From Cystobacter ferrugineus (GTDB lineage Bacteria; Myxococcota; Myxococcia; Myxococcales; Myxococcaceae), in NCBI RefSeq assembly GCF_001887355.1, contig NZ_MPIN01000016.1, forward strand, positions 62,842 through 126,841: a stretch of 64,000 nucleotides of DNA, in the 5' to 3' direction. Position numbers and translations under genes: made by a program. Below, piece after piece: positions 1-7,903 of the stretch; position 1 is the stretch's first letter; each line of letters opens with the position of its first letter. The notes under the pieces are model-generated. The model was not told where the DNA came from. It saw only the letters and a program-made list of their open reading frames with translations, and searched no databases.

Positions 1-2
1 TC

Positions 3-953
3 CAGTACTGGCCCATCCAGGCGGAGGCGGTGGCCACCGATGCCCAGGGCAGCCTCATCGTCGTGGGCAACTTCCATGGCGAGGTGGATTTTGGAGGCGG
101 CGTGCTCTTCGCGGGTCGCAACAGCGTCTACGGCGAGGACCCCTTCCCGGGCAGCTTCATCGCGAAGTTCGACTGGCAGGGCCAGCATGTCTGGTCTCGT
201 GCCACGCAGGGGGCTCCTTCCGAGCCCTGGGCGAAGACCCGGGCGGTGAGCACCGACGCGGCGGGGAATGTCTTCGTGGCGGGCCGGGCCAACTCCGGCG
301 CGGACCTCGGTGATGGGCAGCCGATCGCATGGAGCGCGCCCTACCTCGCGAAGTACGACGGCGCCACGGGCGCTCTCCAGTGGAAGCGGGTGTTCCAGGG
401 CCCCTCCTGGGTCTTCGGCGAGGTCATCGCCGTCCGGCCGCTGCACAATGGCGACGTGGCCTTCGGCGCCAACCTGGGCGGCACCTTCGGCTTCGGGGGA
501 AGCACGTATACCGGAGGCGATCCGTCGGATCAGGGCTACCCGGAGAACGTCAATGGCTTCACGGGCACGCTGAGCGCCACGGGCGGCGACAAGGCCCTGC
601 GCGACCTCAAGGCGACCCGGATCCAGAGCCTCGTCGCGGCGAGCGATGACACCTACACGGTCTCGGGTTTTGGCACCAATGTCGACCTGGGCGGCGGTGT
701 GGTGGGCCCGGACTACCGCGTCGCGGGCTCGGCCTTCGTGGCGCGCTATACCGCGACGGGCGCGCACCTCTGGTCCCGCTCGCTCGAGCAGCAGTTCACG
801 GGGGACTACTACGGGCCCCGGATGCTGCTGGCTCCGACGCCCGGAAGAGACGTGCTGATCGGCGGCGACTTCGCCCAGCCCTTCCAGCATGACGGGGTGA
901 CGTACACGCCGCGCGGAGCCTCCGACCTCTTCTACCTGCGGCTCACTCCCTAG
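3..953 (+). CDS. Beta-propeller-like (SBBP/delta-60-type repeat) protein, 5' end outside window
   Basis: The reading frame is open to the left edge, so the true start and any signal peptide lie outside the window. About 316 residues are visible. They contain repeated units in which a short strand such as VVGNFHGEVDFGGG, FVAGRANSGADLG or VSGFGTNVDLGGG is followed by a segment ending in FIAKFD, YLAKYD or FVARYT. This is the pattern of SBBP/delta-60-type beta-propeller repeats common in large secreted myxobacterial proteins. The last repeat ends in DLFYLRLTP just before the stop. Its function is unknown; an extracellular or outer-membrane role is inferred from the family only. A strong hairpin follows directly. 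Confidence 0.75.
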   Translation, partial: QYWPIQAEAVATDAQGSLIVVGNFHGEVDFGGGVLFAGRNSVYGEDPFPGSFIAKFDWQGQHVWSRATQGAPSEPWAKTRAVSTDAAGNVFVAGRANSGADLGDGQPIAWSAPYLAKYDGATGALQWKRVFQGPSWVFGEVIAVRPLHNGDVAFGANLGGTFGFGGSTYTGGDPSDQGYPENVNGFTGTLSATGGDKALRDLKATRIQSLVAASDDTYTVSGFGTNVDLGGGVVGPDYRVAGSAFVARYTATGAHLWSRSLEQQFTGDYYGPRMLLAPTPGRDVLIGGDFAQPFQHDGVTYTPRGASDLFYLRLTP

Positions 954-962
954 TCCCGGGTG

Positions 963-990
963 ACGGGGAGACGCGAGGGCGTCTCCCCGT
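963..990 (+). terminator. Strong hairpin terminator after the beta-propeller gene
   Basis: A perfect 12-bp stem (ACGGGGAGACGC with GCGTCTCCCCGT) encloses a 4-base GAGG loop, 9 bases after the stop codon of the upstream gene. No long U tract follows. It also lies just beyond the 3' end of the minus-strand remnant at 1010, so it could act on both strands. Confidence 0.7.
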
Positions 991-1009
991 GGCCCATTTC
1001 GAAGTCCAG

Positions 1010-1308
1010 CTACCCTCGGGCGAGGTACCGCCCGAGGGCGTGCTCCAGGATCCGCTCCGCGACCACCGGCTCGGCCTCGAATCGCTGGCTCAGCCAGTTA
1101 CGGACCAGCTCGGCCACATCGGACTCGCACTCCTCGTTGACGAGTGCTCCCTTGAGGGGCCCCCCCAGCTCGGCTGGGGAATGGAGACCTCAAGCAGCAC
1201 GGTGAGCCCGTTGAGAAGCTCCGAGGGAATGTCGAGCGGGATACGGAGATGAGGCTTCGAGGTCTCCACGCTGGAGAGCGCATCCCGGAGGCCACGCGAC
1301 AGCCCCTC
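1010..1308 (-). pseudogene. Frameshifted small hypothetical gene
   Basis: Reading the minus strand, one frame encodes a plausible segment (LEGLSRGLRDALSSVETS, then IPLDIPSELLNGLTVLLEV) up to a run of seven G (C7 at 1160-1166 on the plus strand). The +1-shifted frame then continues as LKGALVNEECESDVAELV and on to a stop at 1010, ending in GRYLARG. Adding one G to the run would join the two parts. There is no ATG, and a TGA lies just upstream of 1308, so the start is either GTG at 1269 or lost. It lies directly downstream of the large kinase gene on the same strand. It could be a decayed gene or a homopolymer sequencing error. I do not recognise the family. Confidence 0.4.
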
Positions 1309-1335
1309 GAGGGAAGTCGTTCAAGGTGCCTTCCC

Positions 1336-4284
1336 CTAAGGCGTGACGGAAGCGCGCGCCCGCGCGACGGCCTCCACTTCCTGTCCCGGCACCGCCATCA
1401 CCCGCCGCGTCCAGGTGGGATGCTGGGGGCAGCTCACGCGCACCTCCAGCTCCCGGCCCGCCTCGATGGGCAGGGAGACCGGCGTCGTCCCCGGCGCCAT
1501 GCGGCCGTCCACCTCGACGAGACAGCCCGCGGGCTCGCCCACGTGCAGCGTGCCCTGGCTGCCCGGCACGGGCTGGGTCTCGGTGAGGGTGTGCACGTCG
1601 AGCACGTCCTCGTGCACCGCGAGGCCGAAGCGGCGCAGACGGCCCTCCACCGAGGTGGAGATGATGCGCTGGCGCACCTCCTTCGGCTCGAGCGTCTGGG
1701 GATCGTCCACCCGCAGACCAGCGACGTAGAGTTGCTCTCCGGGCTCGCGATTGAGCACCTCGACGCTCGCTCCCGAGCGGCTCGCGGCCACCGCCACGCC
1801 CACCGCGATCAGGCTCAGCAGGCCGATGACGCCGGCCACGACCCAGCGCACGGGGAAGGCGCGGGAGGCCGTGGGCACCGCCGCCGTGGCGGACGGAGCG
1901 GCCGGGGTGGCGGGCACCGCCGCCGTGGTGGACGGAGCGGCCGGGGTGGCGGGCGGCGCCGGCGAGGCGGAAGGCGAAGCGGCCGGAGTGGCGGGCGGCG
2001 CCGGCGCGACGGTGGAAGGAGCAGCCGGGGGGGCGGGCGGAACGGGCGCCGCCAGGGCGGCGGATAGGGCTGTTCCGGGGGGCGGAGGAACCATCGGGGT
2101 TTCCCCGGTGGAGCCCTTCAAGATGGGCGCGGGACCGGTCCGGGTCGGGCTGTTCGAGGCCGACATCACGACGGGGAACGAGCCGGTGGCGGGCGAGATG
2201 GGGCCGAACTCCGCGAGCCGATCCCCCAGCGTGTTGAGGAAGAACCGGGCCACTTCCGCGGGGGAGGAGTGCAGGCCGTGGCGGGTCATGAGCGCCTCGA
2301 TCTCCTCGCGCAGGGCGGCGGCCGAGGGCGTGCGGCGCATGCGATCCTTCTCCAGGGTGCGCAGGATGAGCTCCGACACCTCCTGGGGAATCTCCGGCTT
2401 GAGCTGCGAGGGCACGGGAGCGGGGTCGCGCACGATGGCGCTGAGCGTGGCCGCGTCGTGGTCGCGCTTGAAGGGGAGCTGGCCGGTGAGCAGCTCGAAG
2501 AAGACCACGCCGAGCGAGAACACGTCGTTGCGTGCGTCCAGGGGCCGGCCGGCGGCGGCCTCCGGGGAGATGTAGGAAATCTTCCCCTTGAGCACGCCCG
2601 AGCGGGCGCCCTCCTCGCCCTGCACCTTGGCGATGCCGAAGTCGCCCAGCTTGATGGCGCCATCGAGCGACACGAGGATGTTGTGGGGGCTGACGTCGCA
2701 GTGCACCACGGGGTGGGACACGCCAGCCGGGTCCACGTAGCTGTGGGCGTAGTGCAGGCCCGCGGCCGTCTCGGAGATGATGCGCAGCGCGTGCTCGAGC
2801 GGCAGGGTGATGCCCTTGCGCTTCATCTCCGTCATGAGCCGCTTGAGGTCCGGCCCGCGCACGTACTCCATGAGGATGTACGCCACGCCCTCGGACATGC
2901 CCATGTCGAACGTCTGCACGACGTTGGGGTGGGTGAGGCGCGCGTTGGCGCGGGCCTCGGCGAAGAGCATGTCGACGAAGTCGGTGTTCTCCGCGTACTG
3001 GGACAGCACCTTCTTCATCACCACGTACTTCTCGAAGCCCTTCACCCCCACCTGCCGGGCGAGGAACACCTCCGCCATGCCGCCCTGCCCCAGCCGCCGC
3101 AGCACGCGCAGCCGGGTGGCGCCGATGTCGTTGTTGAGGTCCGAAGTGCTTTCCTTGCCCTCATTGCCCTCCGAGGGCTCGGTGTTCGTGGAGAAGAGGT
3201 ACTGGCTGAGGGCACGCGGCTCGAGCGCCTCGATGTCCTCCAGGCGCGCCTCCGCCAGGGGGGTCTGGCTGAGGAGCTGCACGAGCTGGGGGATGGCGGG
3301 CAGGCGCGCGGTGCCACCGCACACGGGGCACTCGCGCTCGGGACTGGCGTTGGCGAGCAGCCGGGCGAGGTACTCGGAGGCCAGGGTGCGCTGGGGGTTC
3401 TCGTTGCCGCAGTGGCGGCACTCGCTGGGCAGCCACAGGGTGTTGATGCGCGCGGTGAGCGGCCGGCCGAAGCGCGCGAGGGCGGTGAGCGCGGGCGGCG
3501 TGACGCGGCAGAGCACCACCTGGGCGCTGCTGCGCGAGGCGGTGTCGAGCACCTGCTCCAGCTTGGGGATGGCGTCGGGCTCCACGCGCGAGACGTGGGA
3601 GAAGTCGAAGGCGACGCGCCCCTCGAGGCCCGTGGCCAGCCGCCGCACGTTCAGATCGCCCGTCAGCTCGCTGGCCAGGGTGATGTAGGTGATGTCGTCC
3701 TGGACGATCTTCAGGTGGGTGGTGAGCGGAACGGGGGCGCTGGGCATGATGGCGCGCAGGTAGCGCATCACCAGCGGATCCACCGTGCCGAAATGCTGGC
3801 GCCGGGCGTGGTCGAAGAACTCGCTCGGCAGGTCCGCGAACTCCAGCTTGCCGGCGCACACCGGGCAGGTGTGCACGGGGGCGCGGCTCTCGGCGATCAC
3901 CGCCGCCTCGGCCTGCAGGTCCACCAGCCGCAGCCGATCCTCGCCACAGGCGCGGCACAGATAGGGGGCCAGCACGGACAGCACCCGCGCCACGCCGGCG
4001 AAGCCCTCCACCATGTTGAGCTGATCCACCATCACCGGCGGGGTGTTCACCAGATAGAGCGACAGGGCCCCGGGGGGCAGCTTGCTGGTGAACTCCATCC
4101 ACTTGCTGACGCCAAAGGAGCTGATGCGCTCCACCTGGCCCAGATCGAGCACGATGAAGCCGACGAGATCCCTGATCTTGGAGGTCAGCGGGAACGTCTC
4201 GTCGATGACGCCCGCGATGCGGACGTGGTGGATGGTGCCCACGCGCACGCGGTTGATCGTGGCACTGCAGCCCTGCATCTCCAC
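1336..4284 (-). CDS. Ser/Thr protein kinase with two N-terminal STAS-like/zinc-ribbon modules and a C-terminal sensor tail
   Basis: Eukaryote-like kinase of about 980 residues. The N-terminus has two similar modules. Each is a STAS-like fold (about 5-105 and 185-285) followed by paired CxxC motifs (CRAC/CPVC near 110-143; CRHC/CPVC near 289-322). The kinase domain begins near residue 392 with GQGGMAEVFLAR, and has MKK as the lysine strand, HCDVSPHNIL as the catalytic loop (HCD in place of HRD), DFGIAK, and SPE in place of APE. A Pro/Ala-rich linker, one membrane helix (WVVAGVIGLLSLIAVGVAV) and a periplasmic PEGA-like tail follow. I chose the GTG at 4284, which has GAGGAG 8 bases upstream; an in-frame GTG at 4341 and an ATG at 4278 are alternatives. 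Phosphorylation of Ser/Thr targets is inferred from the family. Confidence 0.85.
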   Translation of the reverse strand: MEMQGCSATINRVRVGTIHHVRIAGVIDETFPLTSKIRDLVGFIVLDLGQVERISSFGVSKWMEFTSKLPPGALSLYLVNTPPVMVDQLNMVEGFAGVARVLSVLAPYLCRACGEDRLRLVDLQAEAAVIAESRAPVHTCPVCAGKLEFADLPSEFFDHARRQHFGTVDPLVMRYLRAIMPSAPVPLTTHLKIVQDDITYITLASELTGDLNVRRLATGLEGRVAFDFSHVSRVEPDAIPKLEQVLDTASRSSAQVVLCRVTPPALTALARFGRPLTARINTLWLPSECRHCGNENPQRTLASEYLARLLANASPERECPVCGGTARLPAIPQLVQLLSQTPLAEARLEDIEALEPRALSQYLFSTNTEPSEGNEGKESTSDLNNDIGATRLRVLRRLGQGGMAEVFLARQVGVKGFEKYVVMKKVLSQYAENTDFVDMLFAEARANARLTHPNVVQTFDMGMSEGVAYILMEYVRGPDLKRLMTEMKRKGITLPLEHALRIISETAAGLHYAHSYVDPAGVSHPVVHCDVSPHNILVSLDGAIKLGDFGIAKVQGEEGARSGVLKGKISYISPEAAAGRPLDARNDVFSLGVVFFELLTGQLPFKRDHDAATLSAIVRDPAPVPSQLKPEIPQEVSELILRTLEKDRMRRTPSAAALREEIEALMTRHGLHSSPAEVARFFLNTLGDRLAEFGPISPATGSFPVVMSASNSPTRTGPAPILKGSTGETPMVPPPPGTALSAALAAPVPPAPPAAPSTVAPAPPATPAASPSASPAPPATPAAPSTTAAVPATPAAPSATAAVPTASRAFPVRWVVAGVIGLLSLIAVGVAVAASRSGASVEVLNREPGEQLYVAGLRVDDPQTLEPKEVRQRIISTSVEGRLRRFGLAVHEDVLDVHTLTETQPVPGSQGTLHVGEPAGCLVEVDGRMAPGTTPVSLPIEAGRELEVRVSCPQHPTWTRRVMAVPGQEVEAVARARASVTP

Positions 4285-4689
4285 CGGCCCAACTCCTCGC
4301 GAGTCCAGAACACCCCGTCCGGCGCGGGGGGGCACGCGCACGGCGTCATCCAGTCATGGGGAACCTGGGGACTGTAGCGTATTTTCCCCGGCACGTGAGG
4401 AGGGACCGGACCTGGGCGGGAGGGACCAGGGGCGGGTCCAGGGAAGTGCTTGACGCCCCCGTCACTCCTCGTTCTCGGGAGGGCTCGCCCTCCCCTCCCC
4501 CCGCAGGCCACCCGCGGACCTGGCGAGCAGGCGTCCCCACCGGGGGTGGCGCCGCGGAACACGCGTGGCGTGGGCTGCATCGGTGCCGCGCCGCGGCATG
4601 TTTTCCAGAGGGAGACCTGTGGTTCACGAGGCAGATTCCAGAGCCCCTTTGGGATATAGGGGGCGCGTTCTCCTTCCCTGACCCGAGAG
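4285..4689. other. Divergent intergenic region between the kinase and the E1 operon
   Basis: About 400 bases with no convincing gene. It must hold the promoters of both divergent units. A near-perfect palindrome (GGGAGGGC, TC, GCCCTCCC) at 4477-4494 is the only clear structure and could be an operator or a transcript hairpin. I could not define a -35/-10 pair with confidence. Confidence 0.5.
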
Positions 4690-5703
4690 ATGCACGTGTC
4701 CAAACCCCGCCTGATCAACCGCGAAGAGGAAGCGCTCCCGCTCGACCGGGAGCTGCTGGTCCGGATGCATGACCTGATGGTGAAGGCGCGCGTGCTCGAG
4801 GAGCGCCTCATCCAGATGTACAAGCAGGGGCACGGCTACTTCTGGATTGGTGGCCCCGGCGAGGAGGCATTCAACGTGCCGCTGGGCCTGCTGATGAAGA
4901 AGGGCCAGGGCCCGGCCTTCGACTACCTGCACGCGCACTACCGGCAGTCGGCCACCATGCTCGCGCTGGGTGAGGAGCCCATCGGGTCCTTGCGGCAGAT
5001 GAAGAACACGGCCTCGGATCCGTACTCGGGTGGCCGCAACTTCGCGGGCCACTACTCCAAGCGCGAGTGGAACATCGCCCCGGTCTCCTCCCCCATCGAG
5101 GTGCAGTACACGATGGCGCCGGGCACGGCCCTGGCGCAGAAGCGCCATGGGGGAGAGGGCATCACCATCGTCACCGGCGGAGACGCGGGCACGGCCGAGG
5201 GAGATTTCGCCTCGTGCCTGGTGTGGAGCTCGCGCCCGGGCATGGAGCTGCCCATGCTCATCATCGTCACCAACAACCAGTGGGGCATCTCCACGCCGTC
5301 CAACACCCAGCACGGCGAGACGCACATCGCCGACCGCGGCAAGGCCTTCAACATCCGCACCCGGACGATCGACGGCAATGATCCGATCCTCGCCTACCAG
5401 GAGCTGAAGGAGGCCATGGAGTACGTGCGCCGCGAGCGCAAGCCCTTCCTCATGGAGGCCATGGTGTCGCGTCTGTACGGCCACTCGTCGGCGTCGGGCG
5501 CGAACATGGTGGGCAGCGAGCTGGACTGCCTGACGCGCTTCGAGGAGCGCCTGGAGAAGCAGGGCGTGCTCAAGCGGGCGGAGATGGACGCGCTGCGCGG
5601 CCGCTACACCGAGGAAATCGCCGCCCTGGCCCGCCAGGTGCGCGAGGAGCCGCTGCCGGCTCCCGAGACCATCTGGAACCACATCTTCGCGGAGAGGAAG
5701 TAA
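4690..5703 (+). CDS. 2-oxo acid dehydrogenase E1 component alpha subunit (branched-chain type likely)
   Basis: Thiamine-diphosphate-dependent E1 alpha subunit, 337 residues. It decarboxylates a 2-oxo acid and reductively acylates the E2 lipoyl domain. The ThDP/Mg motif is GGDAGTAEGDF followed by VTNNQWGIST. The stretch HYSKREWNIAPVSSPIEVQ, then DGNDP and YGHSSASG, resembles branched-chain 2-oxo acid dehydrogenase alpha subunits more than pyruvate dehydrogenase ones. The beta subunit starts 4 bases after the stop. The start is ATG 4690, although a GTG two codons later has a slightly better placed GAGAG. No E2 or E3 gene is visible here, so those subunits would come from elsewhere. In Myxococcus the homologous pair (esg locus) makes branched-chain fatty acids and E-signal; whether this is that orthologue is not shown. 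Confidence 0.85.
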   Translation: MHVSKPRLINREEEALPLDRELLVRMHDLMVKARVLEERLIQMYKQGHGYFWIGGPGEEAFNVPLGLLMKKGQGPAFDYLHAHYRQSATMLALGEEPIGSLRQMKNTASDPYSGGRNFAGHYSKREWNIAPVSSPIEVQYTMAPGTALAQKRHGGEGITIVTGGDAGTAEGDFASCLVWSSRPGMELPMLIIVTNNQWGISTPSNTQHGETHIADRGKAFNIRTRTIDGNDPILAYQELKEAMEYVRRERKPFLMEAMVSRLYGHSSASGANMVGSELDCLTRFEERLEKQGVLKRAEMDALRGRYTEEIAALARQVREEPLPAPETIWNHIFAERK

Positions 5704-5706
5704 CCC

Positions 5707-6768
5707 ATGGCCAACATGGCTCAAGCCATTCGCATGGCGCTGCACTACGCCGAGGAGAACCTGGGCGTCACCGACATCTTCGGCGAGGACGTGGGCGCCC
5801 CCCTGGGCGGCGTCTTCACCGTGACGCAGGGGCTCAAGACGGCGTGGAACTCGCCCCTGGACGAGCGGGGCATCATCGGCATGGCCATCGGTCTGGCCAT
5901 GGCCGGCCAGCGCCCCGTCGCGGAGATCCAGTTCGCCGACTACATCTACAACACCATCGACTTGCTGAAGATCGCCGGCAACACCTGCTGGGCGAGCCAT
6001 GGGGACTGGAACCTGCCCATGGTGGTGAAGACCCCGGTGGGCAGTGGCATCCGCGGCTCGCTCTACCACTCGCATTCCTTCGACGCGACGGCCACCCACA
6101 TCCCCGGCTGGAAGATCGTCATCCCCTCCAATCCGCTGGATGCGTACGGCCTGATGATCTCCGCGTGCCAGGAGATCAACCCCGTCATGTACCTGGAGCC
6201 CAAGGCGCTGTTGCGCATCAAGGGCGAGGAGCGCATCCCGGGCGAGCCCGAGGACGACAAGCAGCTCTCCCGCCTCATCGACGCGCCCCTGGGAGATCTG
6301 CGCTCGCAGTGGAAGCCGCAGTGGCCCGCGGGGCTCGAGGCGTACGCGGTGCCCATCGGCAAGGGCAAGGTGGTGCGCCCGGGCTCGCAGGTGACGGTGG
6401 TGAGCTACGGCCGCACCCTGCCCCTGTGCAAGAAGGCCGCGGACGACCTGGCGAGCGAGGGCGTGGACGCCGAGGTCATCGATCTGCGCTCGCTCTGGCC
6501 CTATGACTGGGCGCTCATCCGGGACTCCGTGGAGAAGACGGGCCGGGTGCTCTTCGTCAACGAGGACACCGAGGTGACCAACTTCGGCGAGCACCTGGTG
6601 CGCCGCACGGTGGAGGAGCTGTTCTACAAGCTGCTCGCGCCGCCGCGGCTGCTCGCCGGCAAGTTCGTGCCGGGCGTCGGCCTGGCCGACACGCTGGAGA
6701 TGGCGTCGGTGCCCCAGCAAGGGGACATCACCGCCGCCGTGCGCTCGCTGGCCGCCGAGCAGCCCTGA
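5707..6768 (+). CDS. 2-oxo acid dehydrogenase E1 component beta subunit
   Basis: 353-residue transketolase-like E1 beta subunit, which forms the alpha2beta2 E1 with the preceding gene. Visible family motifs are FGEDVGAPLGGVF near the N-terminus, LDERGIIGMAIGLAMAGQRP, EIQFADYIYNTIDLL, TPVGSGIRGSLYHSHS, and VIPSNPLDAYGL followed by MYLEPKALLR. The C-terminal transketolase domain has SYGRTLPLCKKAA, VIDLRSLWPYD and VNEDTEVTNFGEH. The order and 4-base spacing to the alpha gene indicate one operon. The HSHS and FEPK-like motifs fit branched-chain enzymes. A long GC-rich hairpin follows, so the operon probably ends here. Confidence 0.88.
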   Translation: MANMAQAIRMALHYAEENLGVTDIFGEDVGAPLGGVFTVTQGLKTAWNSPLDERGIIGMAIGLAMAGQRPVAEIQFADYIYNTIDLLKIAGNTCWASHGDWNLPMVVKTPVGSGIRGSLYHSHSFDATATHIPGWKIVIPSNPLDAYGLMISACQEINPVMYLEPKALLRIKGEERIPGEPEDDKQLSRLIDAPLGDLRSQWKPQWPAGLEAYAVPIGKGKVVRPGSQVTVVSYGRTLPLCKKAADDLASEGVDAEVIDLRSLWPYDWALIRDSVEKTGRVLFVNEDTEVTNFGEHLVRRTVEELFYKLLAPPRLLAGKFVPGVGLADTLEMASVPQQGDITAAVRSLAAEQP

Positions 6769-6773
6769 TTTTC

Positions 6774-6809
6774 CCGCCCCCCTGGCCCAGGGCTTTGCGA
6801 GGGGGGCGG
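6774..6809 (+). terminator. Hairpin terminator after E1 beta
   Basis: A 10-bp GC-rich stem (CCGCCCCCCT with AGGGGGGCGG) encloses a 16-base loop, starting 6 bases after the E1 beta stop codon and ending before the next gene. No U tract is present. Confidence 0.55.
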
Positions 6810-6833
6810 ATCCATGGTGTAGACTGAGGTGCC

Positions 6834-7322
6834 GTGCAACCGACGCCCACCCGAACCCCTGCTCCCGACGCGCCGACCTTCCGAATCCGCCGTGCGCGCC
6901 GGGGTGACTCCGAGAGCCTCGCCACGCTGCTGCGTGAGATGGGCTACCCCCATGGCTCGGATGCCCAGACGGTCCACTGGGTCATCAGCCATCCGGAAAT
7001 CGAAATCTTCGTGGCGGCCGACGCACAGGATCGTCCCGTGGGGATGGTGTCCCTGTCGCACCGGCCGCAGCTACGGCTGCGCGGGCGCATCGCCACGGTG
7101 GACGAGCTGGTGGTGACGGAGAGCTGGCGGCGCCGCGGCGTGGGCCGGGCCCTCATCCAGCAGGTCATCGAGCGGTGTGGTGCCCGGGCCCTGAGCGTCA
7201 AGCGCATCGAGGTGAGCGCCTACGCCCAAGAGGCCCTGCAGAACTTCTACGCGTCGTGCGGCTTCGAGTTCGTGGACCGCACGGTGATGCGCTACACCGA
7301 GTTCGAGGGCCAGCACGGCTGA
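6834..7322 (+). CDS. GNAT family N-acetyltransferase
   Basis: 162-residue acetyltransferase. The core starts at FRIRRARRGDSESLATLL. The acetyl-CoA loop is VTESWRRRGVGRALIQ (R/Q-x-x-G-x-G/A type) after the beta4 strand IATVDELVV, and the C-terminal strand pair is IEVSAYAQEALQNFYASCGF. The substrate cannot be told from sequence. Translation starts at a GTG. The gene follows the E1 operon terminator and converges on the PilZ gene, with a bidirectional hairpin between them. Confidence 0.8.
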   Translation: MQPTPTRTPAPDAPTFRIRRARRGDSESLATLLREMGYPHGSDAQTVHWVISHPEIEIFVAADAQDRPVGMVSLSHRPQLRLRGRIATVDELVVTESWRRRGVGRALIQQVIERCGARALSVKRIEVSAYAQEALQNFYASCGFEFVDRTVMRYTEFEGQHG

Positions 7323-7331
7323 CCGCACCGG

Positions 7332-7351
7332 GCGGCCCTCTGATGGGCCGC
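7332..7351. terminator. Bidirectional hairpin between convergent GNAT and PilZ genes
   Basis: Stem GCGGCCC with GGGCCGC and loop TCTGAT fill the 30-base gap between two convergent stop codons. Confidence 0.5.
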
Positions 7352-7352
7352 G

Positions 7353-7715
7353 CTAGCGCTTGAAGCTGCCCACCACGCGCTGCAGGCGCAGCTGATCCTC
7401 TTCCTTCACGTCCACGAAGCGCACGCCGATCGCCTCGGCATCATCACGCACCCACGAGATGATGCCCTCGAGCTCGAAGTCCTCGCCGCCCACGGACATC
7501 TGCAGGCGCACGCGCGAGCCCACGTCGTAGGAGCGGCGCGTGCGCAGGCACAAGCCTCCCGCCGAGAGGTTGAGCGAGTAGGCCCGCAAGGCGCGCGCCG
7601 CGTCCTGGGTCTGCTCGAAGCGGACATCGAACGTCGCGGCCACCCGCTCGTGAGATCTCCGGTTGGCGTACAGCGCCGCCGGTGACTCCGTCATATCGGC
7701 AGACTTGGTGGTCAT
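7353..7715 (-). CDS. PilZ domain protein
   Basis: 120-residue single-domain PilZ protein. The N-terminal RRSHERV gives the RxxxR c-di-GMP contact and NLSAGGLCLR gives the (D/N)xSxxG motif, followed by the beta-barrel strands RVRLQMSV and IISWVRDDAEAIGVRFV. Both binding motifs look intact, so c-di-GMP binding is likely; the downstream partner is unknown. I chose ATG 7715, with GAGGGA about 9 bases upstream, because the upstream in-frame extension is low-complexity and lacks family similarity. A lipoprotein gene starts divergently at 7904. Confidence 0.85.
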   Translation of the reverse strand: MTTKSADMTESPAALYANRRSHERVAATFDVRFEQTQDAARALRAYSLNLSAGGLCLRTRRSYDVGSRVRLQMSVGGEDFELEGIISWVRDDAEAIGVRFVDVKEEDQLRLQRVVGSFKR

Positions 7716-7903
7716 GCGCACTGATTCCCTCGGGCGTGTGAGTCGGTGAGGTCCTTTTATAGGGAGCCCCGCACGGGGGCGCATCCACTCGAGGACCGCG
7801 AAGTGAAGAGAAGTGTCCGCTGTCCTCCATGTCCTGTTCAAGGGGGGGCCGTTTCTCCTCGGACGTCTTATTAGTCCCGTTCGTCTCTGCAACGGGAGCG
7901 TCA

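Noticed and set aside
1751-2575. Long plus-strand open frames rich in Ala/Gly/Arg opposite the kinase linker
   Set aside because: They are mirror frames of the Pro/Ala-rich linker in a high-GC gene; no domain or ribosome-binding site supports them.
2269-4377. 702-residue plus-strand open frame opposite the large kinase
   Set aside because: His/Ala/Gly/Arg-biased composition typical of an antisense shadow; the minus-strand kinase has clear motifs.
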